A stretch of 64,000 nucleotides of DNA, from the NCBI GenBank assembly GCA_018136815.1, contig CM030935.1, forward strand, positions 597,382 to 661,381, given 5' to 3'. Both the position numbers and the translations under genes were made by a program. The notes under the pieces were generated by a model that worked only from the letters and a program-made list of their open reading frames with translations, was not told where the DNA came from and searched no databases. Shown here in pieces: positions 1-11,880 of this stretch. Positions within the stretch are counted from its first letter, which is position 1. Each line of letters starts with the position of its first letter. Origin of the DNA: Isochrysis galbana. Taxonomy: Eukaryota; Haptophyta; Isochrysidales; Isochrysidaceae.

Positions 1-520
1 CAGGAGCATGAGAGCATGAGGCAGGAGGGCCTCACCTCTCCTCCCCATGGTCCATGGTCGTGCTCGCAGTCCGTGTCTGTCGCATCTGCAATCATCGAAC
101 ACTATTACTAAGTTAATCAGCCTCATTATTAACGTTAACGTATCTACTTCTACGTATCTACTATGTCCTCTTTGTGGGACCTCGCTGGTGACCCCCAGGC
201 GAGCTACGCGCCCCTCGGTGGTTTTTTTCTTGATCTGCGAGTGTTTTGTTTTCGCGTAGGCCCCCCACACTCACCCAAATATCCACCAAGTATCCAACGC
301 TCCCACTCAAATATCCAGAGATAGCTGGATCTGCCAAAATCAGCCCAAATATCCAGTAGATATATGATATATCCGGATATTTCTGCCAACTGCCAACCCC
401 AAGTCGAGTCCATTCGATGTTGTGTTGCACCCTTGAGCGTCAACGCGCGCGCTGGTGTCATGGAGATTGCGGATTGCGGATTGCGGTGACCTCTCGCCTC
501 TCGCATCTCGCGCCTCTCGG
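1..520. other. No gene recognised
   Basis: I see no supportable gene in this stretch. Open frames run through it on both strands but have no recognisable domain. One minus-strand frame here is only the read-through tail of the element that follows. Short CT-rich runs (ctctcgcctctcg-like) lie just before the element boundary. Confidence 0.5.
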
Positions 521-527
521 CTCTCGG

Positions 528-926
528 TAGGGCGGTCAAACAGGGCTTTTTAAGTACTAATATGGGGGGGTCGCCCATCTTGCGGACGTAGGCGCGCACG
601 AGGTTCTTGGCCAACTCCTGAAGGTCGGAGCCGGCTTCACGAGCAACGAGTCGATCCCACTCCATGGACGCGGAGTCCTTCGCGAAGCCCGGGACGTTGG
701 CCGCAAAGGTGGCGTCGCACTTGCGCAGCAGGAGGTCGCAAGCCAGGGCCGGGTTCATGGACAGGACCGGATCCTCGGCGAGGTCGAGGAGGAACGCGTA
801 AATTCGTTGGTTGCCGGTCGAGCACAGGTTGGCTGCCGCGAGCAAGGACGTGAAGATCTCGCGGTGGTCGCAGCCGAGAGAGAGCGCGCGCTCGAGGGGC
901 TTGATAGAACGATAGGCGAAAATCAT
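528..926 (-). pseudogene. 3' continuation of the TIR-element protein
   Basis: This minus-strand frame starts MIFAYRSIKPLERALSLG and continues with a Leu/Ala-rich helical region (IFTSLLAAANLC, LACDLLLRKCDATFAANV). It reads straight through the element's left terminal repeat with no stop inside the element. It is probably the C-terminal half of the protein at 980-1831, separated by a frameshift or unrecognised intron. No function is assigned. Confidence 0.35.
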
Positions 927-979
927 TCTAGGTAATGGCGGCCGTCTGGACGTTGTCAGATGCCAGCCCAGTAGGAAAT

Positions 980-1831
980 TTAATCTCGGAGAGCTCCTTG
1001 CCCATGCGCAACTTGGTGGTGGAGGGTGCGGTCGAGAAAGAACCGGCTGCGCGCCCACTTGGTGACGTGCTCCTTCTCGAAGAACACGCGGTAATGCCAA
1101 ACATTGCCGGCTCGAGAAAGCCCGCCCTTGAGGATGGCGTGAATGAGCTCAAAGTCGTCGGAGCCCTTGTACAACGAGGCCACCTCGTACGGCGACATGG
1201 AAAAGAGGCGGTCCCAAGAGGCTAGGACCGCCTCTCGCTCGGTGGCATCGGCCGCGAGGCTGGGATCGATGGGGTGGCGAGGGGTGATGGGGTTCGGAAG
1301 CGAGCGGAGGCCCGCGGCGGTGGGAGGCGGTCGGGGATCGGGAGCAGGCGGGACTGGGGGAAACGGGGTATCGGGCACATAGTCGGACGGCGGAATGGGA
1401 GGCGGCGAAACGGTGGCCGGAGCGGCCGGCCCGGGTTGGGACCATGAGAATGGAGCCGGTGAAGGAACGGCCGGAGGCATTGCCTCCGCAGCAGCCGGCG
1501 GTGAGGCGGTGGCTTGGGGCGAAGCAGCGCCTGTCTGCAGAAGATTAAGAATGGTGTTGAAAGTTGAGCTCACCTCCCGACGGAAATCTTCTTGGCGTTG
1601 GGCGGCTTGCATCGTAGAATTTTCGAGGTGACGCACGAGACCTCGGAGATTATCGATCTCCACCTGTTGATCCACGGCCCGGGCGGCTGCAGCCGGTGGC
1701 GAGGCGACGAAATTTTGGCGTCCATGCCCATGTCCCGATCGGGGCCCTCCGCGATAGTGATTTCTGGCCAATTTGCGCGTTTTCTGGTTACGCATCGCTG
1801 TGGGGGCTACCGTGGGGGGTCTAGGGCCCAA
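980..1831 (-). CDS. Hypothetical Pro/Ala-rich protein of the TIR element, 5' part
   Basis: This is a 283-codon minus-strand frame entirely inside the TIR element. The N-terminus is basic. Residues about 50-100 look like a short coiled coil (VDQQVEIDNLRGLVRHLE), followed by a Pro/Ala/Ser-rich linker and then a compact segment with SPYEVASLYKGSDDFELIHA. The basic N-terminus, coiled coil, linker and globular part recall gag- or capsid-like proteins of mobile elements, but no family motif is visible. The frame stops at 980, and an apparently related stretch resumes in another frame at 926. That suggests an intron or frameshifts; no splice pair I tried gave the right phase. Confidence 0.4.
   Translation of the reverse strand: MGPRPPTVAPTAMRNQKTRKLARNHYRGGPRSGHGHGRQNFVASPPAAAARAVDQQVEIDNLRGLVRHLENSTMQAAQRQEDFRREVSSTFNTILNLLQTGAASPQATASPPAAAEAMPPAVPSPAPFSWSQPGPAAPATVSPPPIPPSDYVPDTPFPPVPPAPDPRPPPTAAGLRSLPNPITPRHPIDPSLAADATEREAVLASWDRLFSMSPYEVASLYKGSDDFELIHAILKGGLSRAGNVWHYRVFFEKEHVTKWARSRFFLDRTLHHQVAHGQGALRD
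1175..1210. other. Conserved-looking helical segment of the element protein
   Basis: This minus-strand piece encodes the region around SMSPYEVASLYKGSDDFE. It is the least low-complexity part of the element protein and the best probe for finding relatives. It is listed only as a landmark. Confidence 0.25.
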
Positions 1832-2259
1832 AGGGCACCGGATATGTGCTAGTTACACCTATCCGGTCACCATATCCAAAAATCTCGTAATGAATCCTCA
1901 ATCTTGACTTGGTCAATTTTCACCCTTAGAAGTTAAAATAGCTGTTTGACCGCCCTACTCTCGGCGGGGGCGCGGGGGCGGGGGTACAAAAGGTACAACG
2001 TTAGAACTTATAGCATCGTAGAACATCGTGTTAGCTAGCATTCCTAGTCATATACACCGGACGAGCCATGCGCCAACCGCGCACACCCCCATCGCGGGGT
2101 AGGGGGTTAGGGGCTCCGTTGCCGTCGAAGGGTCCCGCAGTACTAAGGTTATACTAACACAACAATAAAACTCTGACGGTAAGGGATAACTACAATTCCA
2201 CCTCTCTCGCTCGCCCCCGCCCAACACCAGCCCCGCCGTCCGCGCCTTTAGGACCCCCC

Positions 2260-2350
2260 TTCCTCGCCCGGCCTCCCCCCTCCCGCCCCTTGCGTCCCAC
2301 GAGGCGCACCCCTTGCTCTCTTGCGCGCTCTCACTAGCGTGCTTTTCCCC
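2260..2350 (+). promoter_or_regulatory. C-rich leader before the coiled-coil gene
   Basis: A pyrimidine-rich stretch dominated by C runs lies directly upstream of the ATG at 2359. The same kind of tract precedes several other start codons in this window, so it probably belongs to the promoter or 5' UTR design of this genome. Confidence 0.4.
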
Positions 2351-2358
2351 TCCATCGA

Positions 2359-3305
2359 ATGACGTCCACCACATCCTCCAAGGCCGCGGAGGGCGGTGCA
2401 GGCCACTTCCGGCTCCTGGAAGCCTCTCTCGCTCTCGCACGGCGGCAGCTTGCAGAACAGGCGTCCCTGCTTGGAGATGCGCAGCAACGGGTGTGTGACC
2501 GAACGGGAAGACACATGCACTCTCCAATCGCCGATCACCTCGTGTGTACACCGCTCACTCCTGACTGTTTGGCGTTGGCCCTCCCTCGTAGGTGGAGAGT
2601 CTGGTCAGTGCGCAACGGCAGTTGCGAAGTGCTGTCGGAGCAGATGGGAACACGGAACCAGCCGAAAAGATGCCATTGACTATGGTGCCAGTGGTCGCAC
2701 CCACTTCAAGCAGTGAGTTACCGCCCCTTCCGCCAGCGCCTTTGTCGCCGACCGTAAGTTCGCTGTCGATGTCGGGGTCAACTGGAGAAGGGGAACAAAA
2801 GAAGATCAATCGTCTGCGAGAACTTCTGGGTGCATCTGTGCGGACGCAGTCCGAGCAGGCGAGTGAGCTGGCGGCAGTGCGGAAGGAACTTACCGAGGAA
2901 CAATCAGCTCTGGAGGGCCTCGTGGCACAACAAGGACGCGATCAAGCAGCGCTGCGGGAAGCAGAGGAGCTGGTCAAGTCATTGAGTGCACAACTCAGTT
3001 CTTTGCAGCTTGAGGCACAAGAACAAGAGAAAACTAGCTGCAACCGCATCATCGAGCTGGAAGCAAAGTAAATTATCCTATGCAGGCGTAGACGGTAGTA
3101 TTGCAAGACCGCTAGGCGAGCATGAATTGAACCCCATCGCCCTGTCTCAACGTGCAGGATTGCGCAAATGGAAGCGGAGCACGAAAAGCGCCTTGCATTC
3201 GACAATGCGCTTCAAGCAGTTGAGTCGGGACCCACTGAGTCGATAGCCGTCGCACCATCGCCAGTGGCGGCAATGCATGTGCCCGTCGGGGGCCTCGAGC
3301 TTTGA
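2359..3305 (+). CDS. Coiled-coil protein, three exons
   Basis: Proposed exons are 2359-2490, 2592-3067 and 3158-3305, giving 251 residues. Both introns are GT-AG (gtgtgtg...cgtag and gtaaatt...gtgcag) and keep phase exactly. The protein starts MTSTTSSKAAEGG. Long heptad-like helices dominate: residues about 18-60, and 120-220 with ELAAVRKELTEEQSALEGL and LVKSLSAQLSSLQLEAQEQE. A Pro/Ser linker lies near residues 75-105, and the protein ends in a short hydrophobic tail (HVPVGGLEL). No catalytic or binding domain is recognised. It is probably a structural or scaffold protein, but the function is unknown. The start was chosen because it follows the C-rich leader and splices in frame. Confidence 0.6.
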
Positions 3306-3955
3306 CCAGACCCTTCATCTCCGACTCTTGAATTCCACTTAGCGACGTGATGGCACACATCAAGCAAGTTTGGTATTGGTTCATTCGATCGAATGTATAC
3401 CTGCTTTCTGCAAGTCATCGCTCATCATTCGGCTGTCTCGTGCCAAAGATATACCTGTGCCCTGCATTGTAGATATTGCATCCCCAGCCGTTCCTCGACG
3501 CGCCCAGGGACGAGTCGGCCCTTGAAGAGGAAGACAACAACGGAAGTTGTGCCTTAGGTAGGCAGGTTCTCAACAGGGGTCAGGGAGGGGAAGATGGGGG
3601 TGTAGAGATGGAAGGGTTGCGAATGGCACTGAGACCCGCATGAAGTTGATATTGCGGATTTGCTTTCGGTCGAGGGGACGGGTGGTAGGAAAGGCCCTCG
3701 GCTTCTCTCGTCTTCTACGGCGCCCGAACTCGTAGCGCTTAGCGGCCTCCGGTTTTGTTGTCCTCTTGTGTTTTTTGCCAGTGCAGCACGTGTCATGACG
3801 TATACTGCGCCTTGTGTCACTGCCATGTGCACATGGAGTATTACAAGATGGTTATGTCGGTCGCCGTTGTACTGCTGTGAGCTTGCGGATAAGAATGCCA
3901 TATTTCGTCTCATATTTCGCGTTTGATGGTGGGCCAGCAAGAGCGTAGAAAGGAT
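3306..3955. other. Intergenic, nothing recognised
   Basis: This covers the likely 3' UTR of the coiled-coil gene and about 400 bp of further DNA. Open frames are present on both strands but show no domain or conserved motif. Confidence 0.4.
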
Positions 3956-3956
3956 T

Positions 3957-4090
3957 GCGAACCTACTTTGATAAGTGGGGGTCAATGGGGGCCTCGCGCC
4001 CCCCTCTCTCCATCGCGGACACCCCCGGGGTGGGCCCGTACATTCAACCCCAGCCCCTGCCCTCTGGCAGGGGCAGGGCACTCATCAATT
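3957..4090 (+). repeat. SINE-like family B, 5' end
   Basis: The copy starts with ACTTTGATAAGT, close to an inverted repeat, followed by GGGGGTCAATGGGGGCC and a C/T-rich block, then the mirrored CAGCCCCTGCC / GGCAGGGGC. Clear copies lie at 20837-20945 (+) and 52490-52605 (-). The hairpin-plus-GGGGGC layout parallels the CAACTAAGT family at 30991. Confidence 0.6.
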
Positions 4091-4655
4091 CAGCCCTGTT
4101 GCGTTAGGGGGAGCGCGCGAACGCCCTCCATGCCCCACGACACGCTCTATTCTTAGAACGTGTCTCCCCTCCCGGCGCCCCGCCCTTCCCTCTCTTCCCT
4201 CGCACCGCGCCCGCATGCAGCCGAGATCCCTCCCTTGCACTTTCCTTTTTAACCCCGGTCCTCCCCTTGTTTCCTTGGCCAGTGGGGTCGGGGGTCTTCC
4301 CGCATCCCGCCCCCTCCCCGACCCGCCAGTGCTCCGTTCCCTTCGTCCATATCTTCTATCCTTTCCCTGTTCCTATAGTTGTTCGCCCGCCCCCCCCCCG
4401 TTTTCTCTGTGTCCTTGTTTTTTCGCCCTTTTGTTTCCCAGCGCCAGCGCTCCGAAGCACCCTCCGTCTCCCTGCCCTTCTGTCTTCCCTGTGCGTCCTC
4501 GCCCATCGTGTGTCACCATGCAAGCTGGAAATTGGTACTCATCATGTCATACTGAATCCCCGAACGCCCTCACTCCACACTCACAGTCCGCACACTCCCA
4601 CACACACAACCTCACACCAGACACAGCACCACCACCTCAACCACAGCCAGTCTCA
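4091..4655. other. C/T-rich DNA without a recognised gene
   Basis: This is strongly pyrimidine-rich sequence with CAC-rich runs near 4570-4650. The open frames here are Pro/Ser/Arg-rich and look like by-products of composition. A similar C/T- and CAC-rich stretch lies at 60100-60720, but I cannot align the two confidently. Confidence 0.4.
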
Positions 4656-5440
4656 AAGTCGCGTTCCGTCAAAAGAGGCCCAGGTGATTTTTTTTTCGCA
4701 GAACGCTTGTTTTCTTTTTAGTTTACAATTCCTCAAGTTTATTATTAAGATGAGTACAAAAGCTAATCACGACACGCATAGCAACTTCCCCTCCCCCCCC
4801 ACACACATAGTAACCCCCAGCTACGCAGGCTGAGTTTTCATCTTTTTCGTCTTTTTCTCACCCCTCATCCTCGATCCTATTGTCGATGTCCTGGCAGGCG
4901 ACGATGTCGTTCGGCTGATCTTGGGTGGCGAGGTCCGTGATGCGTGCGAGGACGGCCTTCTTGTTCTCCATGTAGAGTTTGCCAGCTGCTCGGCGAACTT
5001 GCACCATGGGATTCGTTTCAGCGTACGCGACCGCCGTGATGTATTCCATGCAGAGGTACGCGACGGCGGCCTCGTCTCCAATGTAGTTGGTCTTTGGGAT
5101 CTTGTCGTACTCGTCGGAGTAGTCGCCGACCGACGAGCATGAGCTTTGCCTTGCACCAACGGCCCATGTATGGCTCGATGAGTGCCCACATCGACGGGTA
5201 GCGTTCCTTGGCCAGATCCACGCGAAAGTCTCCACATCCACGGCCCATGCCAGAGGCTGTGACGAGCAGCATCGCCAGGATGGCGCCGCTCATGCCCTCC
5301 TCCATGTGTTCGCAGAACTTGAGGGCTGGGCTGCGGATCTCCTCGTAGGTGCGGTGACCGAGTCGCTTGGCGAGGAAGACAAAGTACTGGCCCATGGCGA
5401 AGGAGCGAGGCTTGTGGAGGAGGGAAGAGGAGAGTGAAGC
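4656..5440 (-). mobile_element. Copy of the MGQY-gene element, truncated
   Basis: The left end carries the terminal sequence AAGTCGCGTTCCGTCAAAAG, shared with 11789, 56247 and (inverted) 58618. The copy then follows the 3' flank and coding region of the element at 56247-58618 in inverse orientation. Homology stops just upstream of the ATG, near 5440, where palindromic leader repeats begin. No second terminus is seen. Confidence 0.7.
4858..5395 (-). pseudogene. MGQY-family gene, frameshifted copy
   Basis: This is the paralogue of the gene at 57892-58428, and nearly every residue matches. It starts MGQYFVFLAKRLGH at 5395. A tandem duplication of four bases (cgaccgac at 5127-5134 on the plus strand) is absent from the other copy; it shifts the frame after MLVG, so the second half is read in a different frame down to 4858. 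The copy is therefore probably inactive. Differences in the two halves are mostly single substitutions, suggesting the frameshift is recent. Confidence 0.8.
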
Positions 5441-5499
5441 GGGGTGTGGTGGTGGTGGAAGATGTCTGGGAGGAAGACTCTGGAGTTTCGCCAGATGCG

Positions 5500-5885
5500 T
5501 GTGCACGCCGTGCGCATGATGAGTGGCAATCACATGCGTGAAATCGCCCCCCCCCCCCCCCGCGGGGACGCCGTGCGTGGAAGTTTCCACGCGCCGTCAC
5601 GGATGCACATAAAAGGGTTTCGTCAAGCGCACGCCGTGCGCGTGATGAGTGGCAATCACATTTCTCCTGATGCGTGTGCCTCGGCCCCCCCGCGGGGAAG
5701 CCGTGCGTGCGCATGGAAGTTTCCGCACGCCGTCACGGATGCGCAGAAAAGGGTTTCGGCAGGCGCATAGATTTCTCCAGATGCGTGTGCCTCGGGCCCC
5801 CCGCGGGGACTCCGTGCGTGCGCATGGAAGTTTCCGCACGCCGTCACGGATGCGCAGAAAAGGGTTTCGGCCGGCATCGTGCCTT
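5500..5885 (+). repeat. Tandem ~111-bp leader repeats with GCACGCCGTGC palindrome
   Basis: Two full units with a period of 111 bp (GATGCGTGTGCC at 5669 and 5780) follow a diverged unit that carries CACGCCGTGCGCATGATGAG and GGCAATCAC. Each unit has a run of C then CGCGGGG, a GCCGTGCGTGCGCATGG block and a CGCACGCCGTCACGGATGCG block. Related repeats precede the intact acidic gene (11880-12240), flank its broken copy (22640-23040, inverted) and occur at 30779. Confidence 0.7.
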
Positions 5886-6005
5886 CCGAGTACTTGTGCA
5901 TGTCGTAGCCGCGGAGGACGATCCCCCACTTCTTCTCCTCCTTCTCACCCTTCAGCACAAACTTGCGAAAGTTGAGCTTGCGCATCTCATCCGCGTCGAG
6001 GCGCA
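5874..6005 (-). pseudogene. Fragment of the acidic Cys-pair gene
   Basis: On the minus strand this encodes GVRLDADEMRKLNFRKF, then a Lys/Glu stretch and WGIVLRGYDMHKYSEGTMP. It corresponds to residues about 510-555 of the intact protein at 12509-14422, with few changes. The fragment is joined directly to the tandem leader repeats on one side and to a SINE-like copy on the other, so it is a scar of rearrangement, not a gene. Confidence 0.75.
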
Positions 6006-6007
6006 CG

Positions 6008-6672
6008 CCCGTGAGCCCACCGCCCTGCTGACCCACTCTCTCACTGGCAGGCTCGCCTGCCTCGCGCGTCCTGGCCTGTCGTGGCAAGCCCATCGCTTCA
6101 ACCCCCCCTCCCCGCCCTGTTCGACAGGCAGACAGGTACAGAGTGGGGGCCCCTGAGGCCCAGGAGCGCCAGCGAGGGAGAGGCAGGGGAGACCAGGGCC
6201 CAGCCTCAGCCTCCTCTGCTCCTCTGCCCCCTGAGCTGGCCTCCGGGAGCCCCCAGGGGTCGCCAGAGGCAGCTGCAGGCCAGTCGCAGTCGCAGGCGCG
6301 CCATCGCGCGTGCCTGCAGGAGAGGGGAGAGAGAGCGCGGAGAAGGGGGTGGGCGGAGCGAGGGCTCCGACCACCGGAAAATATGTAAGTCCCGCACCTG
6401 TTTACAGGAGAAGTCGGGACTGAGGACACCGCCAGCGCGGTAGGCATAGGAGGAAGGGGAGAACGGATCACCGGGGGGGGGGGCGGGCCACCGACCATAT
6501 CTAAGCCCTTTTCCTTTTCCCCTATCCCCCTAGTAGTGCACGGGGGGAGTCGCCTGATGGCGGGGGGGAAAGGGCCGGGAGAGAGGAGGTGTAGAAAGTT
6601 TTGCTGCGTGAGTAGAAAGTAGAGGGTCCACGGCCGCGTGTGCGGTGAGACTATTAAGAAATTAATTAATCT
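6008..6672 (+). repeat. SINE-like family A copy, internal and 3' part
   Basis: Close to base-for-base related to 18020-18680, and partly to 62440-62945 and 34725-34940. Shared landmarks are CCCTGCTGACCCACTC, CGACAGGCAGACAGGT, CATCGCGCGTGCC, a G tract at 6473-6483, CCATATCTAAGCCC and the 3' end GACTATTAAGAA then TTAATTAAT. No protein is encoded; the long open frames here reflect GC bias. Confidence 0.75.
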
Positions 6673-7200
6673 CGCGCACTTTGACGGATATCTGGTGCCT
6701 GTTTTGGGGCTCATGCATGTCAGCGCGCGCTAGGATCCATGCAGCGAGCTTGCGCCGCTCTACATTTGTGAGAATCTGTGAGTGTGAGTCGCGCGTTCGT
6801 TGCTCGTCCCCCTGCGCTTTCTGCAGCTCTTCTTTGACCTTATGCCGCGTTGCCAGCGGGAACATCCCTTTGGCTCCGACGCTGTTCGCTCGGCAGTACG
6901 CTGCAGCCTTCCGGACGTCTTCGAGCGCGGCTGCGCGGTTTCTGGCGCGGAGATCGCGGGCCTGGATCGTATAGTGCCCAGGGGCCGGCTTAGGCTTCCC
7001 CTGGGGCTTGGGGATGGCTCTGGGAGCCATGGGAAGAGGGGGGGCCGCTCTGCGAAGCGCAAGCCTCTAGAGTACCTCCGCGTGGCTGGTGTGAATAAGA
7101 GCTATTTCTATTTCCGCTCCGCCTCTCCGCGTGGCCGGCCACCATCCAAGAGCAGCCCCCCCCCCCCCCCAACCTCTCCTCGCCCGTCGCTCCCTCTCCC
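6673..7200. other. Upstream region of the adenylosuccinate lyase gene
   Basis: No gene with support. A long plus-strand frame runs from here into the CT repeat, but translating the repeat gives only Ser/Leu runs. The opposite strand has a basic 122-codon frame (RAIPKPQGKPKPAPGH) with no recognised domain. Confidence 0.4.
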
Positions 7201-7201
7201 C

Positions 7202-7204
<3 letters not shown>

Positions 7205-7285
<81 letters not shown>

Positions 7286-7342
7286 CTCCCTCTCTCTCTC
7301 TCTCTCTCTCCCCCCCCCCCCCCTCTCTCCCTCTCTCCCTCT

Positions 7343-7374
<32 letters not shown>

Positions 7375-7375
7375 C
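7205..7375. repeat. (CT)n microsatellite with C tract
   Basis: An almost pure CT dinucleotide array is interrupted by a C run near 7311-7322 and some CCCTCT units. It lies about 180 bp upstream of the purB ATG, on the sense strand, so it is probably part of the promoter or 5' UTR. The complementary (GA)n array lies at 37802-37897. Confidence 0.9.
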
Positions 7376-7554
7376 TGTGCTCCTCCTCTATCCTCGCTTG
7401 CTCGTTGCTGGGGGCGAGAGGCCACAAGCCCCCCCCTCTCTCTCCTCTCTCTCTCCCTTCTTCTCTCTCTCTTCTTTACCCTCCCGCCCCTTTCCCCCCT
7501 CGCTCCTCCCCGCCCCCTCGCTCCCGCCGGCCCACCCACTCCCCCCTGTCTACC

Positions 7555-9997
<2,443 letters not shown>

Positions 9998-10490
9998 GCC
10001 ATTGCCATGATTCATGCCAAGGTAGCTGGTGCAACCAAGATGTGGCCAAGTGAGCTTTAGGTGCACCGGCTCAAGAGGGGGCCCATGGTAAATGTTTGCA
10101 TCTATTGTTAGATGCTGTCCTTTCACCTTTCGAAGGTTTTTCACTTGTGCACGGTATTGATCGTGACGAAAAACCTGAACTTCAGGTGATATTATGTGCC
10201 ACTTGGGTCAATCGCCAATCGCGCGCGCGCATCACAACACATAACGGCCGAGCCACTCAGCAACAGTATCCCCCCCCCCCCCCCGCTGAAGCGGCGGTGG
10301 CCCCGGAGTTGCGAATACAAAGACAGCCAACCAATTGGGAGAAAAGACTCCCAATCTCACCCGAGACCTGGGAACACCTCGCGAGGATTTACGGAGTTGC
10401 CGCAAGGCGGGTAGTGAGGGTGAGGAAGGAAGGGGAATGGGTGTGGCTACGAAAGCGTACCCCAGAGGCACGCGTGAGGCGAGAATATTA
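9998..10490. other. 3' region of purB and repeat DNA
   Basis: No gene recognised. It contains a short C tract near 10270. A block at about 10350-10490 (GGAGTTGCCGCAAGGCGG, then GTGAGGCGAGAATATTAAAA) is shared with 45226-45345, and in part with 33515-33600. Confidence 0.5.
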
Positions 10491-10494
10491 AAAT

Positions 10495-11560
10495 GTTTTT
10501 TTAGGCCGTACCCTGGAAACCAAACAAAAAGGAAAGAAGGGGGGGAGGGGAAGTCGTAGAAGTGGTGAGGCGAGGGAGATAAGGGCGGTGTTAGTGGAGA
10601 GTGGAGAGGTAGTAATTACCGGACCCCTAGTAGGTGTTTTCGGCCCCGAATCTTCAGATGCACATGCAGATGTTTTATTTCCTGACCAAAAATTCAATAG
10701 CGAGCATGTCATACGAAGAACAATCATACGATTTACCGAACTCTGCAAAGCGGCACACTTCGGCAACTCCACCGACACGTCTAGAAGAGCCCAAGCTGAC
10801 ATGGGCCGCCAACCCAAAAAAAGAATAGACACAAACGACTTCCGCCCACTCTTCCAACCCATAGATAACGAAGAACTAGCACCAAGCCTCAAACTAACAC
10901 GATTAGCACAAAAACTAAAGATAGAACACATAATCAAACACGAAAAAGCAAAACAAGAAGAAAACCTGAGATAACCCCAGGGGGCGCTAGATGAAGCACC
11001 CCGCGAACGAAGATCACCTTGGGGAAAGCCGCATGGCTGGGCCCCCCACACAGCGGCGCACACGAGTGCGCTCCACACAAAACAGATTACAAAAGGCCCG
11101 TCCTCCCCCTCCCCCAGCGTTAGACCCAAAGTAGTGTACGTGGGCCGACCCCCCGAAACCAAACAAAAAGGAACGAGGGGGGGAACGGGAAGGGGAGAGA
11201 GGGTAGGGCGAAGGCGATGTCAGGTGTAGACCCCAGGAAAGGGGATGGCGGCTAGCAACGTAGTAGGCACCTTCAAGAATATTTTTTTATTTCCTGACCA
11301 AAAAAATTGCCGAAATCGAAATTATAAATTATATTTTGTATTTTGTTATGTGTTATGTTTACACATGTTCGAGTATTATTGTAAACGGACTATGGACATT
11401 TGATGGCTCAACTTGGTCATCCAACAGACCTGCCCCAAACCCACACTCTGAACTAGGCTCTCGGTAGTGCACCGGAGCCGGACCCCGGAAGCCGAAGAAA
11501 AAGGAATGAAAGGGGGAAGGGGAGGAGGTGGAGGGAGGGGATGTAAGGGCGGCGTCATAG
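10495..11560 (+). repeat. Three diverged copies of a repeat unit
   Basis: The block CCAAACAAAAAGGAA then a G-rich run occurs at 10517 and 11157, with a weaker version near 11490. The first two units also share TTTATTTCCTGACCAAAAA, at about 10675 and 11288. The period is about 640 bp between the first two. These look like diverged copies of one mobile element. Confidence 0.5.
10588..10974 (+). CDS. Hypothetical protein, possible mobile-element remnant
   Basis: A 128-codon frame ends SLKLTRLAQKLKIEHIIKHE then KAKQEENLR. Its second half is AT-rich (codons such as AAA, ATA and ACA), unlike the GC-rich host genes, and the amino acid mix looks protein-like. It sits in the first of three repeat units, so a piece of a retroelement protein is the likeliest source. 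The upstream end is uncertain and the first codon may not be a true start. Confidence 0.3.
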   Translation: MLVESGEVVITGPLVGVFGPESSDAHADVLFPDQKFNSEHVIRRTIIRFTELCKAAHFGNSTDTSRRAQADMGRQPKKRIDTNDFRPLFQPIDNEELAPSLKLTRLAQKLKIEHIIKHEKAKQEENLR

Positions 11561-11788
11561 GAGAGATAGGGTAACAGGGTAACCTAGAGCCCTAGTGTGC
11601 CGCTACGTCTTGAAGCGCGTCGTATAGGGCCTTGCGGTTTGAAGTGCCTTTTTTGTTGATCTTGTCTTCGATCGAGTCGATTTTAGTGCGTACAGCTATG
11701 TCTGCGCCTTGGATGCGAATGGTAGTTTGCTCACCGTATTTTGCCTGGGATTGTTGTGCGCAGTCCTCATTAACTGCGATGTGCCATG
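11561..11788. other. Short interval, nothing recognised
   Basis: About 230 bp between the repeat block and an AAGTCGCG terminus. No gene or motif is supported. Confidence 0.4.
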
Positions 11789-11880
11789 AAGTCGCGTTCC
11801 GTCAAAAGAGGACCAGGTGGTTTTTCAACATATCTGTTTTCTTTTTAGTTATTAACAACAGTGGTACAAAACAAAGCTAA
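11789..11880 (-). repeat. Terminus of the MGQY-element family
   Basis: This starts AAGTCGCGTTCCGTCAAAAG and continues with TGTTTTCTTTTTAG and CAAAGCTAATC, as do 4656 and 56247. Instead of an MGQY gene, the terminus is followed at once by the tandem leader of the acidic gene. It may therefore mark the outer edge of a larger cassette. Confidence 0.65.

Larger units (their letters stand above)
528..1957 (-). mobile_element. TIR DNA element with 7-bp target duplication
   Basis: The element begins TAGGGCGGTCAAACAG and ends with the exact inverse of those 16 bases; weaker inverted similarity continues for about 10 more. It is flanked by the same 7 bases, CTCTCGG, at 521-527 and 1958-1964, the signature of a cut-and-paste insertion. 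It is 1430 bp long and carries a minus-strand coding region in at least two frames. A solo right end of the same family lies at 51175-51290, and a one-mismatch copy of the tip at 62954. The protein does not look like a known transposase, so this is probably a non-autonomous or decayed member. The superfamily is not assignable from the 7-bp duplication alone. Confidence 0.8.

Noticed and set aside
6008-6672. Protein-coding frames of 80-160 codons in the SINE-like copies
   Set aside because: Frames are not conserved between copies that share the DNA sequence; indels break them in every reading frame.
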